Assembly (NCBI GenBank): GCA_029932675.1
Contig: JAOZPP010000003.1
Span: forward strand, 1-64,000
From: a bacterium
GTDB taxonomy: Bacteria > SM23-81 > DAOVCL01
Length of the DNA stretch: 64,000 nt
Reading direction: 5' to 3'
Both the position numbers and the translations under genes were made by a program. The first letter of the stretch is position 1; each line of letters begins with the position of its first letter. The notes beneath the pieces are model-generated. The model was not told where the DNA came from and did not search any database. It saw only the letters and a list, made by a program, of their open reading frames with translations. Below, in pieces: positions 43,568 through 52,834 of the stretch.

Positions 43568-44816
43568 GGTTTTTCTTTTCAATTTTTGCCGAAGGGAGTT
43601 CCAACTCTACCTTGGTTATTCTCTGTCCCTTGACTTCCTTGATTAAGAATCTGATGCCCTCATACTCCAGCTCTGTCCCCTCTTGGGGGATACTATTCGC
43701 CAGATCATAGAGGAATCCTCCCAGGGTCTCGTAATCCTGGGTGGGGAGGTCAATCTCCAACTGCTCATTGAGATCATCGATAGAGACCATAGCCGCTACC
43801 AAATAGGTTCCCTCCCTTAAGGGGGTAATCAACTGCTCTTCCCGGTCATATTCATCCTGGATCTCACCAACGATCTCCTCTAAGAGATCCTCCAAGGTAA
43901 CTATTCCTGCAGTTCCTCCATATTCGTCAACCACCACTGCCATATGGATCTTTTTTCTCTTAAACTCGCGGAGGAGTTCGTTGATCCCTTTGCTTTCCGG
44001 CACGAAATAGGCTTTGCGGGCAACCTTCTGGAGGGAAAAGTTCTTCCCCTTCTGATGGAGGTTTTGCAGGAGGTCCTTGGCATAGATGATGCCCACTATA
44101 TTGTCTATCTTCCCATCATAGAGAGGGATTCTGGAGTGGCCATACTTTACAATCAGGTCTAAGACCTCCTCTAAGCTGTTTTGAAGGCTTGCCGAGATCA
44201 CATCTATGCGGGGCACCATAACTTCCTTTACCGTAGTATCAGCAAATTCGAAGATGCCTTGAATCATCTCCTTCTCCTCCTGCTCCAGCTCTTCCAGCTC
44301 CCTCCCCTCATCTTTGAGGGAGGGAAGCCTCTCCAAGGTGGAGATGAGTCCCTCCTCCCTCCTTTTTATTAGCTTAAGAAAGGGAAGTCCCACTGTAAAG
44401 GTGAAGATTGGGGAAAGGAGGCCAAAGAGGGTTAGGCAGAGGAAGCCGAACTTAGAGGGGTAATCCTTGGAGCCAGAGGCGAGGAATTTGGGGATGATCC
44501 AGCCAATAAGGTAGAGGATCACCCACCCCCCGAAAAGTCCTCCTCCCCAAGCAAAGGGTGAACCACCGAAGGTCCTCAGGGAAAAGCTGAGGGAACCAAG
44601 GATTCCTACAGAATAGGAAAAGAGCCTTAGCCCCTCCATCCCCAAGGTTAACTTCCCCCTTTGGCAGAGGAGTCCGTTTAGCCTTTTCGCCTCCTTGCTT
44701 GTCTCCCCCCAGATCCTTTCTGCCCTCTCCGGGGTGAGACTGCTGTAAAGGGAAAGCGTGTAGTTGACCAGGGCCAGAACTACTAAGGAAAAGAGCAATA
44801 GACCTATCTCAATCAT
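43548..44816 (-). CDS. HlyC/CorC (CNNM)-type transporter protein with CBS domains
   Basis: 422 residues. Four hydrophobic segments in residues 1-155 form a DUF21-like membrane part; then MVPRIDVISASLQNSLEEVL and GIIYAKDLL of the CBS pair (~200-310), DEYGGTAGIVTLEDLLEEIVGEIQDEYD, and the small C-terminal CorC/HlyC domain (~340-410). Mg2+/Co2+ efflux or sensing is the usual idea for this family. Its ATG overlaps the ybeY stop as ATGA. The phoH, 7TM-HD, ybeY, corC order is conserved in many bacteria. Confidence 0.93.
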   Translation of the reverse strand: MIEIGLLLFSLVVLALVNYTLSLYSSLTPERAERIWGETSKEAKRLNGLLCQRGKLTLGMEGLRLFSYSVGILGSLSFSLRTFGGSPFAWGGGLFGGWVILYLIGWIIPKFLASGSKDYPSKFGFLCLTLFGLLSPIFTFTVGLPFLKLIKRREEGLISTLERLPSLKDEGRELEELEQEEKEMIQGIFEFADTTVKEVMVPRIDVISASLQNSLEEVLDLIVKYGHSRIPLYDGKIDNIVGIIYAKDLLQNLHQKGKNFSLQKVARKAYFVPESKGINELLREFKRKKIHMAVVVDEYGGTAGIVTLEDLLEEIVGEIQDEYDREEQLITPLREGTYLVAAMVSIDDLNEQLEIDLPTQDYETLGGFLYDLANSIPQEGTELEYEGIRFLIKEVKGQRITKVELELPSAKIEKKNLDKAEN

Positions 44817-45238
44817 CGGGGCTCACCTGATAAGAGTTGATCTTCCTTCTCTTTCATCTGCTTAGCCTCCTTGTTGGTTTCGTGGTCATAGCCTAAGAGG
44901 TGGAGTATCCCATGGATAATCAGCCTCCTAGTCTCATCCTCCAACCCGATTCCATAATCCCGTGCCTGTTCTGCAGCGCGGTCCAAGGAGATGTAGATCT
45001 CCCCCCAGACCATCTCCTCTGTGGGGAGCCTCTGTGCGGGGAAGGGAAAGGAGAGGACATCTGTAGGGCCCGTTCTTCCGGTAAACCTACGGTTTAAGTT
45101 GGTGATATAGGAATCATCTGTAAGGACGATGTGCAACCTCCCTTTATCCATTTGGGGTAGGGCCTTTAAAGCTAAACTGCGGAGCTTCTCCAGCCTGAGC
45201 TTTACCTTGGGATGGATGTTGGTTATCCAGACCTCCAT
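44813..45238 (-). CDS. ybeY: Endoribonuclease YbeY (rRNA maturation factor)
   Basis: 141 residues. Zinc site HGILHLLGYDH plus downstream acidic residues is the family signature; GPTDVLSFPFP precedes it. Acts in 16S rRNA 3' maturation and ribosome quality control. The A of its ATG is the last base of the 7TM-HD stop codon, so translation is tightly coupled. Confidence 0.96.
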   Translation of the reverse strand: MEVWITNIHPKVKLRLEKLRSLALKALPQMDKGRLHIVLTDDSYITNLNRRFTGRTGPTDVLSFPFPAQRLPTEEMVWGEIYISLDRAAEQARDYGIGLEDETRRLIIHGILHLLGYDHETNKEAKQMKEKEDQLLSGEPR

Positions 45239-47424
45239 TAGGGCCTGGCCTCCGATTTTGCCCTCCCCTTTGGGGGATACTCAACCCGCGGGTGAAACAT
45301 ACCGGTGAGGACACGGACAAAGCTCTCCTCTATTAAATGGAGGTCCCGCAGGGTGATCTCACAGTTCTCCAATTCCCCAGAGGAGAACTTGTCGTTAATG
45401 ATCTTTTTTACCAACCCCTTGATCCGCGCCGGAGTAGCTTCAGTGAGGGTGCGGGAGGCTGCCTCTACGGCATCGGCCAGCATTATGACGGCGGCCTCCT
45501 TCGTTTCTGGCTTCGGTCCTGGATAACGGAACTTATCCTTTACCGTCTCATCGGCCCCCATCTGCTTGGCCTTCTCATAGAAATAGTCCATTGTCGTTGT
45601 GCCATGATGTTGCTGAATGACATCGATTATTGGCTTGGGTAGTTTTTCCCTTTTGGCCTCCTCCACTCCCTCTTTGACATGGGAGAGCAGCACAAGGCTG
45701 CTCATTGTAGGAGCAAGTTTTGTATGGGGGTTCTTCCTCCCCTGGGTTTGGTTCTCCACGAAGTAATCCGGTTTCACCAGTTTTCCGATATCATGGTAGT
45801 AGGAGCTAACCCGGGCCAAGAGGGAGTTTGCCCCTATAGCCTCGGCGGCGGCTTCAGCCAGGTTTCCCACCGCCAGGCTATGATGGTAAGTTCCTGGGGC
45901 TTCGATAGCCATTCGTCTGAGGATAGGCCGATTTAAGTCAGAGAGCTCAAGAAGGGTGACATCCGTGGTTATCCCAAAGATCCGTTCGAAGATGGGCAAA
46001 AAGCCCATAGCCAAGAGGGGAGAGAGAAATCCATTTAGGATTCCACAACTGGAGAGCTCAAACCTCTGAGCCAAGGGGGAGAACTTGAGGGTCTCCACCA
46101 GGAATATGGTGATCACATAGGTGATGGAGATGTAAAGCATTGGTTTGTAGAATTGATGTCGTTGTCTGAGCCTAAGCACGCTATAGGCACCGATCACTCC
46201 CCCTACTATAGCGACCAGAGCTGAGGAGAAGTCAAAGCTGCGCTGCACCCCTAAGAGGAGCCCCGCGGTCACCGTTCCCATTATCCCTATCTGGGCATTG
46301 AGGGAGATGGCTAAGATCATAGAGACCAAGGTAACCGGGACAAGATAGGGGCTGAGGCTGAACCAACCGCAGATGATATAGGTGGTCAGGGAGACGAAGC
46401 AGAAGAGTATGGCAATGAGGGATAGTTTTTCGAATTGGGCCAAGATCTTTCTCTGGAAGAAGAAGAGGTAAGAGCAGAAGAGGCCGATGATGAGAGAGAC
46501 CATAAGGAACCTCCCCACTAAGGGGAGGCCTTGGGCTAGAAACCCCCTTTCCCTCTTTGACCTTGCTATGGCTAAGGAACGGAGCTTCTCCAAATGGGCT
46601 TTTGTTACCCTCTCGTGGCTGCCGATTATCCGTTCATTCTTTAAGACCAGGCCCTTCTGGGGGGATATCCTTGATATCGCCTCCTCAACCCTCTTTTCTG
46701 TCTCCTTCTGATTAAACCTTAGATTGGGGAAGAGGAAACCTGCGGAGAGCTCCGCAGCTATCTGGGCCGAGGAGTCATCATCAGGGAAGTCCCCCTTTAT
46801 CTTCCCCCTGATTATTTCCCTTGCGGCAGCTAAATCCAGGATTTCCTTGGGGCTTACCTCCCTCTCCTCCTTCCCGTTGCGGATGATTACCACCCTTTGT
46901 TTTCCCCCCAGGGCCTCTTTCTTAGACCCCACGATCCCCTGAGAGAAGAGGTAGCCGAGGAGGTCCTTGACCTCTTTTTCTATCTTCCTCCCCTTCCCCT
47001 TTTCCCGCAGGTAGTCTATTACCTTGGGAGGGATAAGGGGATATTGGTGGATCAAAAGGGCCAAACTATCTGGGGAAGATGTTTCCCTAAGCCTTCTCAC
47101 CTGCTGAAAGAACCTCTTTATCCCCGCAAGTTTTGTCTGGGTCAACCCCCGATCTAAATCGAAGACCAGGGGTGCAGTAGAGGCCACCTCCTCGGTTTCC
47201 TTGGCCAGCTCTTCGTCGCTCTTTAAGATTGGGAAGGTATAGGGGGCGATGACGTCCTTGTGGGAGATATCTCCTAACTTGGGCATATCAATGGGTTGGT
47301 AGAGGTATGAGTTGGGGAAGAGGGCGGAGATGATGGCTATAGTGATCACCCCTAAGAGGATTTGGTAAAACCAGTTTTTCTGTTTCTGAGGGGGCTTGGA
47401 ATTTGGCTTATTTGATCTTTTCAT
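45238..47424 (-). CDS. 7TM-HD (PgpH-like) phosphohydrolase, likely c-di-AMP phosphodiesterase
   Basis: ATG 47424 (MKRSNKPNSKPPQKQKN) is likely; it overlaps the end of phoH. 728 residues. One N-terminal membrane helix (FYQILLGVITIAIISALF), a ~250-residue extracytoplasmic 7TMR-HDED-type domain, seven membrane helices in the middle, then the HD domain in the last third: APGTYHHSLAVGNLAEAAAE, SSYYHDIGKLVKPDYF, QQHHGTTTMDYFYEKA and DAVEAASRT. The architecture equals PgpH, which hydrolyses c-di-AMP; substrate is inferred. Confidence 0.93.
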   Translation of the reverse strand: MKRSNKPNSKPPQKQKNWFYQILLGVITIAIISALFPNSYLYQPIDMPKLGDISHKDVIAPYTFPILKSDEELAKETEEVASTAPLVFDLDRGLTQTKLAGIKRFFQQVRRLRETSSPDSLALLIHQYPLIPPKVIDYLREKGKGRKIEKEVKDLLGYLFSQGIVGSKKEALGGKQRVVIIRNGKEEREVSPKEILDLAAAREIIRGKIKGDFPDDDSSAQIAAELSAGFLFPNLRFNQKETEKRVEEAISRISPQKGLVLKNERIIGSHERVTKAHLEKLRSLAIARSKRERGFLAQGLPLVGRFLMVSLIIGLFCSYLFFFQRKILAQFEKLSLIAILFCFVSLTTYIICGWFSLSPYLVPVTLVSMILAISLNAQIGIMGTVTAGLLLGVQRSFDFSSALVAIVGGVIGAYSVLRLRQRHQFYKPMLYISITYVITIFLVETLKFSPLAQRFELSSCGILNGFLSPLLAMGFLPIFERIFGITTDVTLLELSDLNRPILRRMAIEAPGTYHHSLAVGNLAEAAAEAIGANSLLARVSSYYHDIGKLVKPDYFVENQTQGRKNPHTKLAPTMSSLVLLSHVKEGVEEAKREKLPKPIIDVIQQHHGTTTMDYFYEKAKQMGADETVKDKFRYPGPKPETKEAAVIMLADAVEAASRTLTEATPARIKGLVKKIINDKFSSGELENCEITLRDLHLIEESFVRVLTGMFHPRVEYPPKGRAKSEARP

Positions 47425-48352
47425 ATCTATCAAAAGCCCTGATTATCTCTTGGACTAGCCGGTGTCTGACCACATCTTTTTCGGTAAGATAGATGAATTT
47501 TATCCCCGCGACATCCTTGAGGATGTTTTGGATGAGGATTAGCCCAGAGGAGGAGGGATCGCCCAGGTCTATCTGGGTTATGTCTCCGGTAATCACCGCG
47601 CGGGAGTGGGGTCCCAATCTGGTGAGGAACATCTTCATTTGGGCGATAGTTGTATTCTGGGCCTCATCAAGGATGACAAAGGCCCTCTTTAGGTTTCTGC
47701 CCCTCATATAGGCCAAAGGGGCAATCTCAATTACTCCCTCCTCTATGGATCTCCTCATCTTCTGCGGGGGGAGCATATCGTAGAGGGCGTCGTAGAGGGG
47801 ACGAAGATAGGGATCCACCTTTTCCTTGAAATCTCCGGGAAGAAAACCGAGGCTCTCCCCGGCCTCCACCGCTGGCCTAACCAGGACTATCCTTTGGATA
47901 AGCCTTTCCTTGAGGGAGGAGACGGCCATAGCTACTGCTAAGTAGGTCTTTCCTGTCCCGGCTGGGCCAATGGAGAAGACGATGTCAAATTTGGCCATCG
48001 CCTCCAAGTAGTCCCTCTGTCCCAGGGTTCTTGGCCTTATTCCCTCTAAACGGGAGGAAAGCACAAACGGCGGTGACTCCAAGTTAGAGCTCCCCTCCTT
48101 CTTTACCTTCTCCAGGAAGAAGCGGACATCATCCTCGGTGCAAAAATGACCCCTTTTAGCTTGGTCCATCAGGTCAAGCAAGAGGAGCCTTATCTCCTCC
48201 ACCTCCTTTTCCTGACCCTTTACCATCACCTTGCGCCCCCGCACTACTATCTGGGAGGTGAACTTCTCCTCAATCCTCCTCAGGTTTCTATCGTTGAGCC
48301 CAAAGATGGCTACAGGCTCGACATCGGGAAGTGTTAGTCTTATCGTCTTCAA
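47408..48352 (-). CDS. phoH: PhoH family ATPase
   Basis: 314 residues from TTG 48352, supported by GGAGG 7 nt before it. N-terminal KH-like piece (~10-80: NDRNLRRIEEKFTSQIVVRG), then the PhoH P-loop domain with FSIGPAGTGKTYLAVAMAV, RPAVEAGESLGFLPGD, FVILDEAQNTTIAQMKMFLTRLG and ITGDITQIDL. A predicted RNA-linked helicase/ATPase. First gene of the phoH-pgpH-ybeY-corC operon. Confidence 0.95.
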   Translation of the reverse strand: MKTIRLTLPDVEPVAIFGLNDRNLRRIEEKFTSQIVVRGRKVMVKGQEKEVEEIRLLLLDLMDQAKRGHFCTEDDVRFFLEKVKKEGSSNLESPPFVLSSRLEGIRPRTLGQRDYLEAMAKFDIVFSIGPAGTGKTYLAVAMAVSSLKERLIQRIVLVRPAVEAGESLGFLPGDFKEKVDPYLRPLYDALYDMLPPQKMRRSIEEGVIEIAPLAYMRGRNLKRAFVILDEAQNTTIAQMKMFLTRLGPHSRAVITGDITQIDLGDPSSSGLILIQNILKDVAGIKFIYLTEKDVVRHRLVQEIIRAFDRYEKIK

Positions 48353-48386
48353 GGATAACCTCCAAGATCTTGATTTAGTTGGCTAA

Positions 48387-48562
48387 GGTTATTCACGAAA
48401 GCGCTTGGTATGAATTATCACAGCCTTTTTGCCGTCAGATCTGGGGACCTGACGGCTCGGGGGTGCTAAACACCGCAAGATAAATTCCTTCACTGACCTG
48501 ACCCGCACTAAAGTGCGGTGGAACTTAAAGGTTGCTTCGCTCCCTGCGGTCGCTTGCAATGA
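48387..48562. repeat. Composite repeat island between aspS and phoH
   Basis: ATTATTCA-type unit (48387-48423); hairpin GCCGTCAG (48431-48438) with CTGACGGC (48449-48456); CGCACTAAAGTGCG palindrome (about 48504-48517); and a GTTGCTTCGC...GCAATGA element (48531-48562), which is the reverse complement of the type seen at 18334 and 51731. Confidence 0.65.
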
Positions 48563-48602
48563 GGGACGTAGGGAGAGAGATCTGTGTCCCTCCGCCCCTT
48601 TA

Positions 48603-50369
48603 TCACTCTATTAGCTTTATCCCCAATTCCCTCAATTGATCCTCCCTTACCGGAGAGGGGGAACCGACCATAAGCGAGGAAGCGGCAGTAGTCTTTGGGA
48701 AAGCGATCACCTCCCTGATGGACTTTCCACCGGCCATGAGCATAACCAACCTATCCAGTCCTGGGGCGATGCCCCCATGAGGGGGGACCCCAAATTGGAA
48801 CGCCTCTAAGAGAAAGCCAAATCTTTCTTTAATCTCCTGGGGGGAAAGGCCAAGTATCCCGAATATCTTTCGTTGCAGGGGTTCCTGATGGATCCTAATA
48901 CTCCCACTTCCTATCTCCACCCCATTTAAGACCAGGTCATAGGCCCTTGACCTCACCTTGAGGGGCTCAGAATCCAACAAGGGGATGTCCTCAGGTACCA
49001 CCCCGGTAAAGGGGTGGTGCTCCGATTCTATTCTCCCTTCCTCCTCATTATAGTGAAAGAGGGGAAAGTCGATCACCCAGCAAAAGCGAAAATCCCCTTC
49101 TGGAATTAGCTTTAACCTTTTGGCCACCTCCTGTCTGAGTATCCCCAAGGAGGCGGAAACGACCTCATCCTGGCCGGCAACCAAGAGGAGTAGATCCCCT
49201 TCCCTTGCCTTTAACCTCTCCCTCAGCCTTTCTATCTGGCTGGGGGAAAGGAATTTGGTCAAGGGGGATTTTATCCCCTCTGGGGTAATCTTCATCCAGA
49301 GGAGGCCCTTTGCCCCTCCCTCCGCAGCTATTTTGCCCAGCCCATCTATCTCCTTGCGGGAGAAGTCCGCTGACCCGGGGGAGTTTATCCCCTTTACCAC
49401 TCCTCCATCTTGGAGGACCTCTTTAAATATACGAAATTCCGTCCCCTGAACCAAATCGCTTAAGTCACTTATCTTCAACCCAAACCTTATATCTGGTTTG
49501 TCGGTGCCGTATTCACTAAGCGCATCAGGGTAACTTATTCTCGGAAAAGGCAGGGAGATATTTATCCCCAGGACTTCCTGGAAGATATGGGCCATTAGGC
49601 CCTCGGTGATGCCGAAGATATCCTCCTCCTCGACGAAGGAGATTTCGATGTCTATCTGGGTGAACTCCGGTTGGCGATCGGCCCGCAGATCCTCATCTCG
49701 GAAACATTTGGCTATCTGATAATACCTGTCAAACCCGGCAACCATCAGGATCTGCTTATACATCTGGGGGGATTGAGGGAGGGCATAGAACCATCCCTTA
49801 TGTTCCCGACTGGGGACTAAGTAGTCCCTGGCCCCCTCCGGGGTGCTCTTGGTGAGGATAGGGGTCTCCACCTCTAAGAAGCCATGGTTGTTTAGGTATT
49901 CCCTAGTGGCTTGACAGACCTGATGGCGGAGGATGAGGTTCCTCTGCAAGGGGGGCCTTCTTAAGTCCAGATACCTATACTTAAGTCTGAGATCCTCTGT
50001 GGCCTCCGGGTCATCGGAGATAAGAAATGGCGGTGTCTTAGAAGGGCTTAAGACCTCAAGCTCATTTCCCTCAACCTCTATCTCCCCGGTCTCCAGGTTC
50101 GGGTTGACCATCCCCTCCGGCCTGTGGAGCACCTTCCCTTTTACCCGTACCACCCATTCACACCTAAGCTTTGCCGCCTGGGATTGAATTGTGGGGTTGG
50201 TGGAGGGCCTAAATACCACCTGGGTGAGCCCATACCTGTCCCTTAGATCGATGAAGATTACCCCCCCGTGGTTTCTCCAGCGATGAACCCAGCCGCAGAG
50301 GACAACTTCCCGGCCAATATCCTGGGGTCGCAACTCACCACAGGTATGGCTTCTCTTAACTGTTGACAT
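48603..50369 (-). CDS. aspS: Aspartyl-tRNA synthetase
   Basis: 588 residues, bacterial-type length with the GAD insertion. N-terminal OB anticodon-binding domain (GREVVLCGWVHRWRNHGGVIFIDLRDRYG), class II motif 1 region FLEVETPILTKSTPEGARDYLV, motif 2 FRDEDLRADRQPEFTQIDIE, motif 3 GGIAPGLDRLVMLMAG. Charges tRNA-Asp; whether it also charges tRNA-Asn depends on features I cannot judge. It overlaps hisS by 14 nt; hisS-aspS is a very common bacterial pair. Confidence 0.97.
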   Translation of the reverse strand: MSTVKRSHTCGELRPQDIGREVVLCGWVHRWRNHGGVIFIDLRDRYGLTQVVFRPSTNPTIQSQAAKLRCEWVVRVKGKVLHRPEGMVNPNLETGEIEVEGNELEVLSPSKTPPFLISDDPEATEDLRLKYRYLDLRRPPLQRNLILRHQVCQATREYLNNHGFLEVETPILTKSTPEGARDYLVPSREHKGWFYALPQSPQMYKQILMVAGFDRYYQIAKCFRDEDLRADRQPEFTQIDIEISFVEEEDIFGITEGLMAHIFQEVLGINISLPFPRISYPDALSEYGTDKPDIRFGLKISDLSDLVQGTEFRIFKEVLQDGGVVKGINSPGSADFSRKEIDGLGKIAAEGGAKGLLWMKITPEGIKSPLTKFLSPSQIERLRERLKAREGDLLLLVAGQDEVVSASLGILRQEVAKRLKLIPEGDFRFCWVIDFPLFHYNEEEGRIESEHHPFTGVVPEDIPLLDSEPLKVRSRAYDLVLNGVEIGSGSIRIHQEPLQRKIFGILGLSPQEIKERFGFLLEAFQFGVPPHGGIAPGLDRLVMLMAGGKSIREVIAFPKTTAASSLMVGSPSPVREDQLRELGIKLIE

Positions 50370-51627
50370 CTTTCCCCCTTATCCTGGAGCAGATCCCCTC
50401 AATATCTGCCCAGTTCACCTTTAGCTCCTGGCCACTCTCCATCTCCTTTAGGTTGGCCTCACCGGTCTCCAGTTCCCTATCCCCGATTACCAGGGCAAAG
50501 GAAGCCCTCTCGCGGTTGGCCTCCCTTAGTTGGGACTTAAGACTTCGGCCCAAGAAATCCATCTCACAGCGCAAACCTGCTTTCCTTAGCTTCCTGATTA
50601 ACCTTAGACAAAGCCTTTGGGCTTGCAGACCCAAGGAGATCAAGAAGAGGTCAGGTCTTGAGTTTGGTGAGTTTTCCTTCTCGTTTAGGCAAAGGAGCAG
50701 CCTTTCCATTCCCGCGGCGAATCCAACGGCAGGGGTAGGAACCCCACCCAATTCCTCCACAAGGTCGTCATACCTCCCCCCTCCACAGAGGGCATCCTGA
50801 GCCCCAAGCCCAGGACCCAACACCTCAAAGACCGTGCGGGTGTAATAGTCCAGTCCTCTCACCAGCGTAGGATCTACCTTAAATGATATCCCCAAATCAC
50901 TTAACCCTTCTTTAACGGTTTGAAAGTGTTCCCTACACCTCTCACAAAGGTCATCGAGGATGACCGGGGCTTCCTTCATTATCAGCTTGCACCCTTCCTT
51001 CTTACAATCGAAGCACCTTAAGGGGTTCCTCGTCAACCTCCTTTGGCACTCCGCACAGAGCTCATCGGCTTTATCGGCCAAGTAGTTCCTTAGCTTAGTT
51101 CGGTAACTTGCCCGACAATCCCGGCATCCTATGCTGTTCAGCTTAAGCTCTAAGCCATCGAGCCCCAGTTCCTGGTATATATCCACACAGAGGGAGATCA
51201 CCTCAACATCTATCTGGGGTTGGGGGGAGCCGATAGCCTCCACCCCATACTGGTGGAATTGCCTCAGCCTTCCCGCCTGAGGGTTTTCCTGCCGGAACAT
51301 TGGGGCGATGTAAAAGAGCTTTTTTAGAGGAGATCGTCTACCCAAGTTGTTCTCCAAATAGGCCCTGATCACCGGGGGAGTCCCTTCCGGAGAGAGGGTG
51401 AGGCTCCTTCCACCCTTGTCCAAGAACGTATACATCTCCTTGGTAACGATGTCTGTGTCCTGGCCGGTTCCCTTGGCAAAAAGTTCGGTAAATTCAAAAA
51501 TGGGGGTGCGGATCTCCCTATAGTTGTACCTGGCCATCACTTCCCTTATCTTCTCCTCTAACCTTCTCCACCTCTCCACCTCTCCGGGAAGGATATCCTT
51601 AGTCCCTTTTACTCTCTTCAGCTTCAT
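50356..51627 (-). CDS. hisS: Histidyl-tRNA synthetase
   Basis: 423 residues. RVKGTKDILPGEVERWRRLEE, the TELFAKGTGQDTDIVTKEMYTF region, PEGTPPVIRAYLE, MFRQENPQAGRLRQFHQYGVEAIG (motif 2), VRGLDYYTRTVFE and GGGRYDDLVEELGG (histidine-specific loops), then a C-terminal anticodon-binding domain. An insertion near 165-215 has paired cysteines (CRDC, CAEC, CFDCKKEGC), as seen in many HisRS. First gene of the hisS-aspS operon. Confidence 0.97.
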   Translation of the reverse strand: MKLKRVKGTKDILPGEVERWRRLEEKIREVMARYNYREIRTPIFEFTELFAKGTGQDTDIVTKEMYTFLDKGGRSLTLSPEGTPPVIRAYLENNLGRRSPLKKLFYIAPMFRQENPQAGRLRQFHQYGVEAIGSPQPQIDVEVISLCVDIYQELGLDGLELKLNSIGCRDCRASYRTKLRNYLADKADELCAECQRRLTRNPLRCFDCKKEGCKLIMKEAPVILDDLCERCREHFQTVKEGLSDLGISFKVDPTLVRGLDYYTRTVFEVLGPGLGAQDALCGGGRYDDLVEELGGVPTPAVGFAAGMERLLLCLNEKENSPNSRPDLFLISLGLQAQRLCLRLIRKLRKAGLRCEMDFLGRSLKSQLREANRERASFALVIGDRELETGEANLKEMESGQELKVNWADIEGICSRIRGKDVNS

Positions 51628-51976
51628 CTATAAATTAGGTAATTGAAGGGTCGCTCTGTTTGGCCCCTGCCGTTTCGCCCGCTCACCCTTCTGTTGGGGT
51701 CCAAGTTATTCATAAACTCCGTATGAACGCTCATTGCAAACGAAGCGAAGCAATCCGCTTATGAGATGGCAGAGCCCCTGTTCTGCCCCGATCAGATCAA
51801 GGGATCTGGCCACTCAACTATTGGTAGTTCGAAGCTACTGTGCAAATTTTGTGAATGATTCATCCCTATCAGGAGAGATTCCTGACGGCACAGAAAGGCT
51901 TGGTCCCTTTGGGGGATGCGAATTATTTAGATTAAGTCCCTCCTCGCATATCAGCCTTCATATTAAGGGAAACAGG
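51628..51976. other. Spacer with dispersed repeats, no gene
   Basis: Holds an ATTATTCA-type unit (51703-51733), TCATTGCAAACGAAGCGAAG with CAATCC (51731-51756), GAATGATTCAT (about 51852-51862) and a partial CCTGACGGCACAG element near 51890. An open frame at 51734-52126 crosses these repeats and runs antisense to the DUF1844 gene; it is not credible. Confidence 0.65.
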
Positions 51977-52327
51977 TCACTTCTTCTTAGATTTTGGCTT
52001 CTTAGGTTTCTTCTTCTCTGGTTCGGCTGTTTTTTTCTCCTCCTTTGCTTTTTCCTCGGCGGTGGTCTTCTCCTTCTCTACCTCATCTACGTAGTTCATC
52101 CGCAACTCAAAGAGAACGTGGTCTAAGAGTTTCTTCTCCTCTTCGCTGAGGTTCCCCTTTGTCTTTTCTTCAATCATCCCTAATATATCGATGGAAAACC
52201 TTGCCTGGTTGAGATCTTTCTCGATCTTCTTGGTTAAGGGGTTGATCACCTTGCCCATCTGTTGCATAGCTGCTGCTTGGAACATAAAGATCAACTGCAT
52301 AAAGAGGTTTCCCTTCTCCTCAGCCAT
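51977..52327 (-). CDS. DUF1844 domain protein
   Basis: 116 residues. Residues ~7-80 fit DUF1844: FMQLIFMFQAAAMQQMGKV, NQARFSIDILGMIEEKTKGNLSEEE and ELRMNYVDEV. The C-terminal ~35 residues are a Lys/Glu/Pro tail ending PKKPKSKKK. Function unknown; widespread in Bacteroidota, Acidobacteria and related groups, often near translation genes. Three bases separate it from the cupin gene, so the two share a transcript. Confidence 0.9.
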   Translation of the reverse strand: MAEEKGNLFMQLIFMFQAAAMQQMGKVINPLTKKIEKDLNQARFSIDILGMIEEKTKGNLSEEEKKLLDHVLFELRMNYVDEVEKEKTTAEEKAKEEKKTAEPEKKKPKKPKSKKK

Positions 52328-52330
52328 CTA

Positions 52331-52675
52331 TCACCTCCGTTCATTGGGGACAAGACAGATAAACTCCCATATCTGGTTACCGTCATTTCGGAATTGATGC
52401 TCTTCCTGGGGGCTAACCAGGGCGATATCGCCAGCCCTTAACCGATACTCCTCCCCTTCGTCGCTCAGGATTCCCTCCCCCGCGATGACGAAGATCTCAT
52501 GTTCCCAACTATGGGAGTGAAGCGGCGTATATCCACCGGGCTGCACCTTAAAGATCCTCATCGAAAAATTGGGTGCTCCATCCTTCTCCGATAGGGCCCA
52601 GGCAATGGTAGTCCCCTTTGCCCCCTCTTCAGTAACTGGTTCAGATTTAACCTCACGGTAGTTTACAAGTTTCAT
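52331..52675 (-). CDS. Small cupin-domain protein
   Basis: 114 residues, a single cupin: motif 1 PGGYTPLHSHSWEHEIFVIAGEG (metal-binding HxH and Glu) and motif 2 GDIALVSPQEEHQFRNDG (His). Strand-rich throughout, no extra domains. Binds a metal; could be an enzyme or a ligand sensor. ATG preceded by AAAGGAGG. It has its own promoter. Confidence 0.9.
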   Translation of the reverse strand: MKLVNYREVKSEPVTEEGAKGTTIAWALSEKDGAPNFSMRIFKVQPGGYTPLHSHSWEHEIFVIAGEGILSDEGEEYRLRAGDIALVSPQEEHQFRNDGNQIWEFICLVPNERR

Positions 52676-52729
52676 CCTATCCTCCTTTGCGCTTCTCTGA
52701 GAGTTGCCGGGGAGAAAGCCATTTTGTTC

Positions 52730-52758
52730 AAAATAAAAAATATAAGCTATTCTGTCAA
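52730..52758 (-). promoter_or_regulatory. Promoter of the cupin-DUF1844 pair
   Basis: Minus strand: TTGACA (52758-52753), 17-nt spacer, TATTTT (52735-52730), about 55 nt before the cupin ATG, and just after the terminator of the upstream gene. Confidence 0.65.
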
Positions 52759-52774
52759 CCTTAATCTCGGGATT

Positions 52775-52807
52775 AAAAAAGGAGCCGCCCGAAGCTGAGG
52801 GCGACTC
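52775..52807 (-). terminator. Rho-independent terminator of the right-hand secreted gene cluster
   Basis: Minus strand: GAGTCGCCC (52807-52799) pairs with GGGCGGCTC (52790-52782), one G-T/A-C type mismatch, loop 8 nt, then TTTTTT (52780-52775). Lies 27 nt after the stop of the 1147-residue gene. Confidence 0.88.
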
Positions 52808-52834
52808 CCTTGGGTTGAAAGCTTTGATTCAAGC

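Noticed and set aside
51734-52126. 130-codon plus-strand frame
   Set aside because: Begins in a dispersed repeat and then runs antisense to the DUF1844 gene; the Leu/Phe-rich end is the mirror of that gene's Lys/Glu tail.
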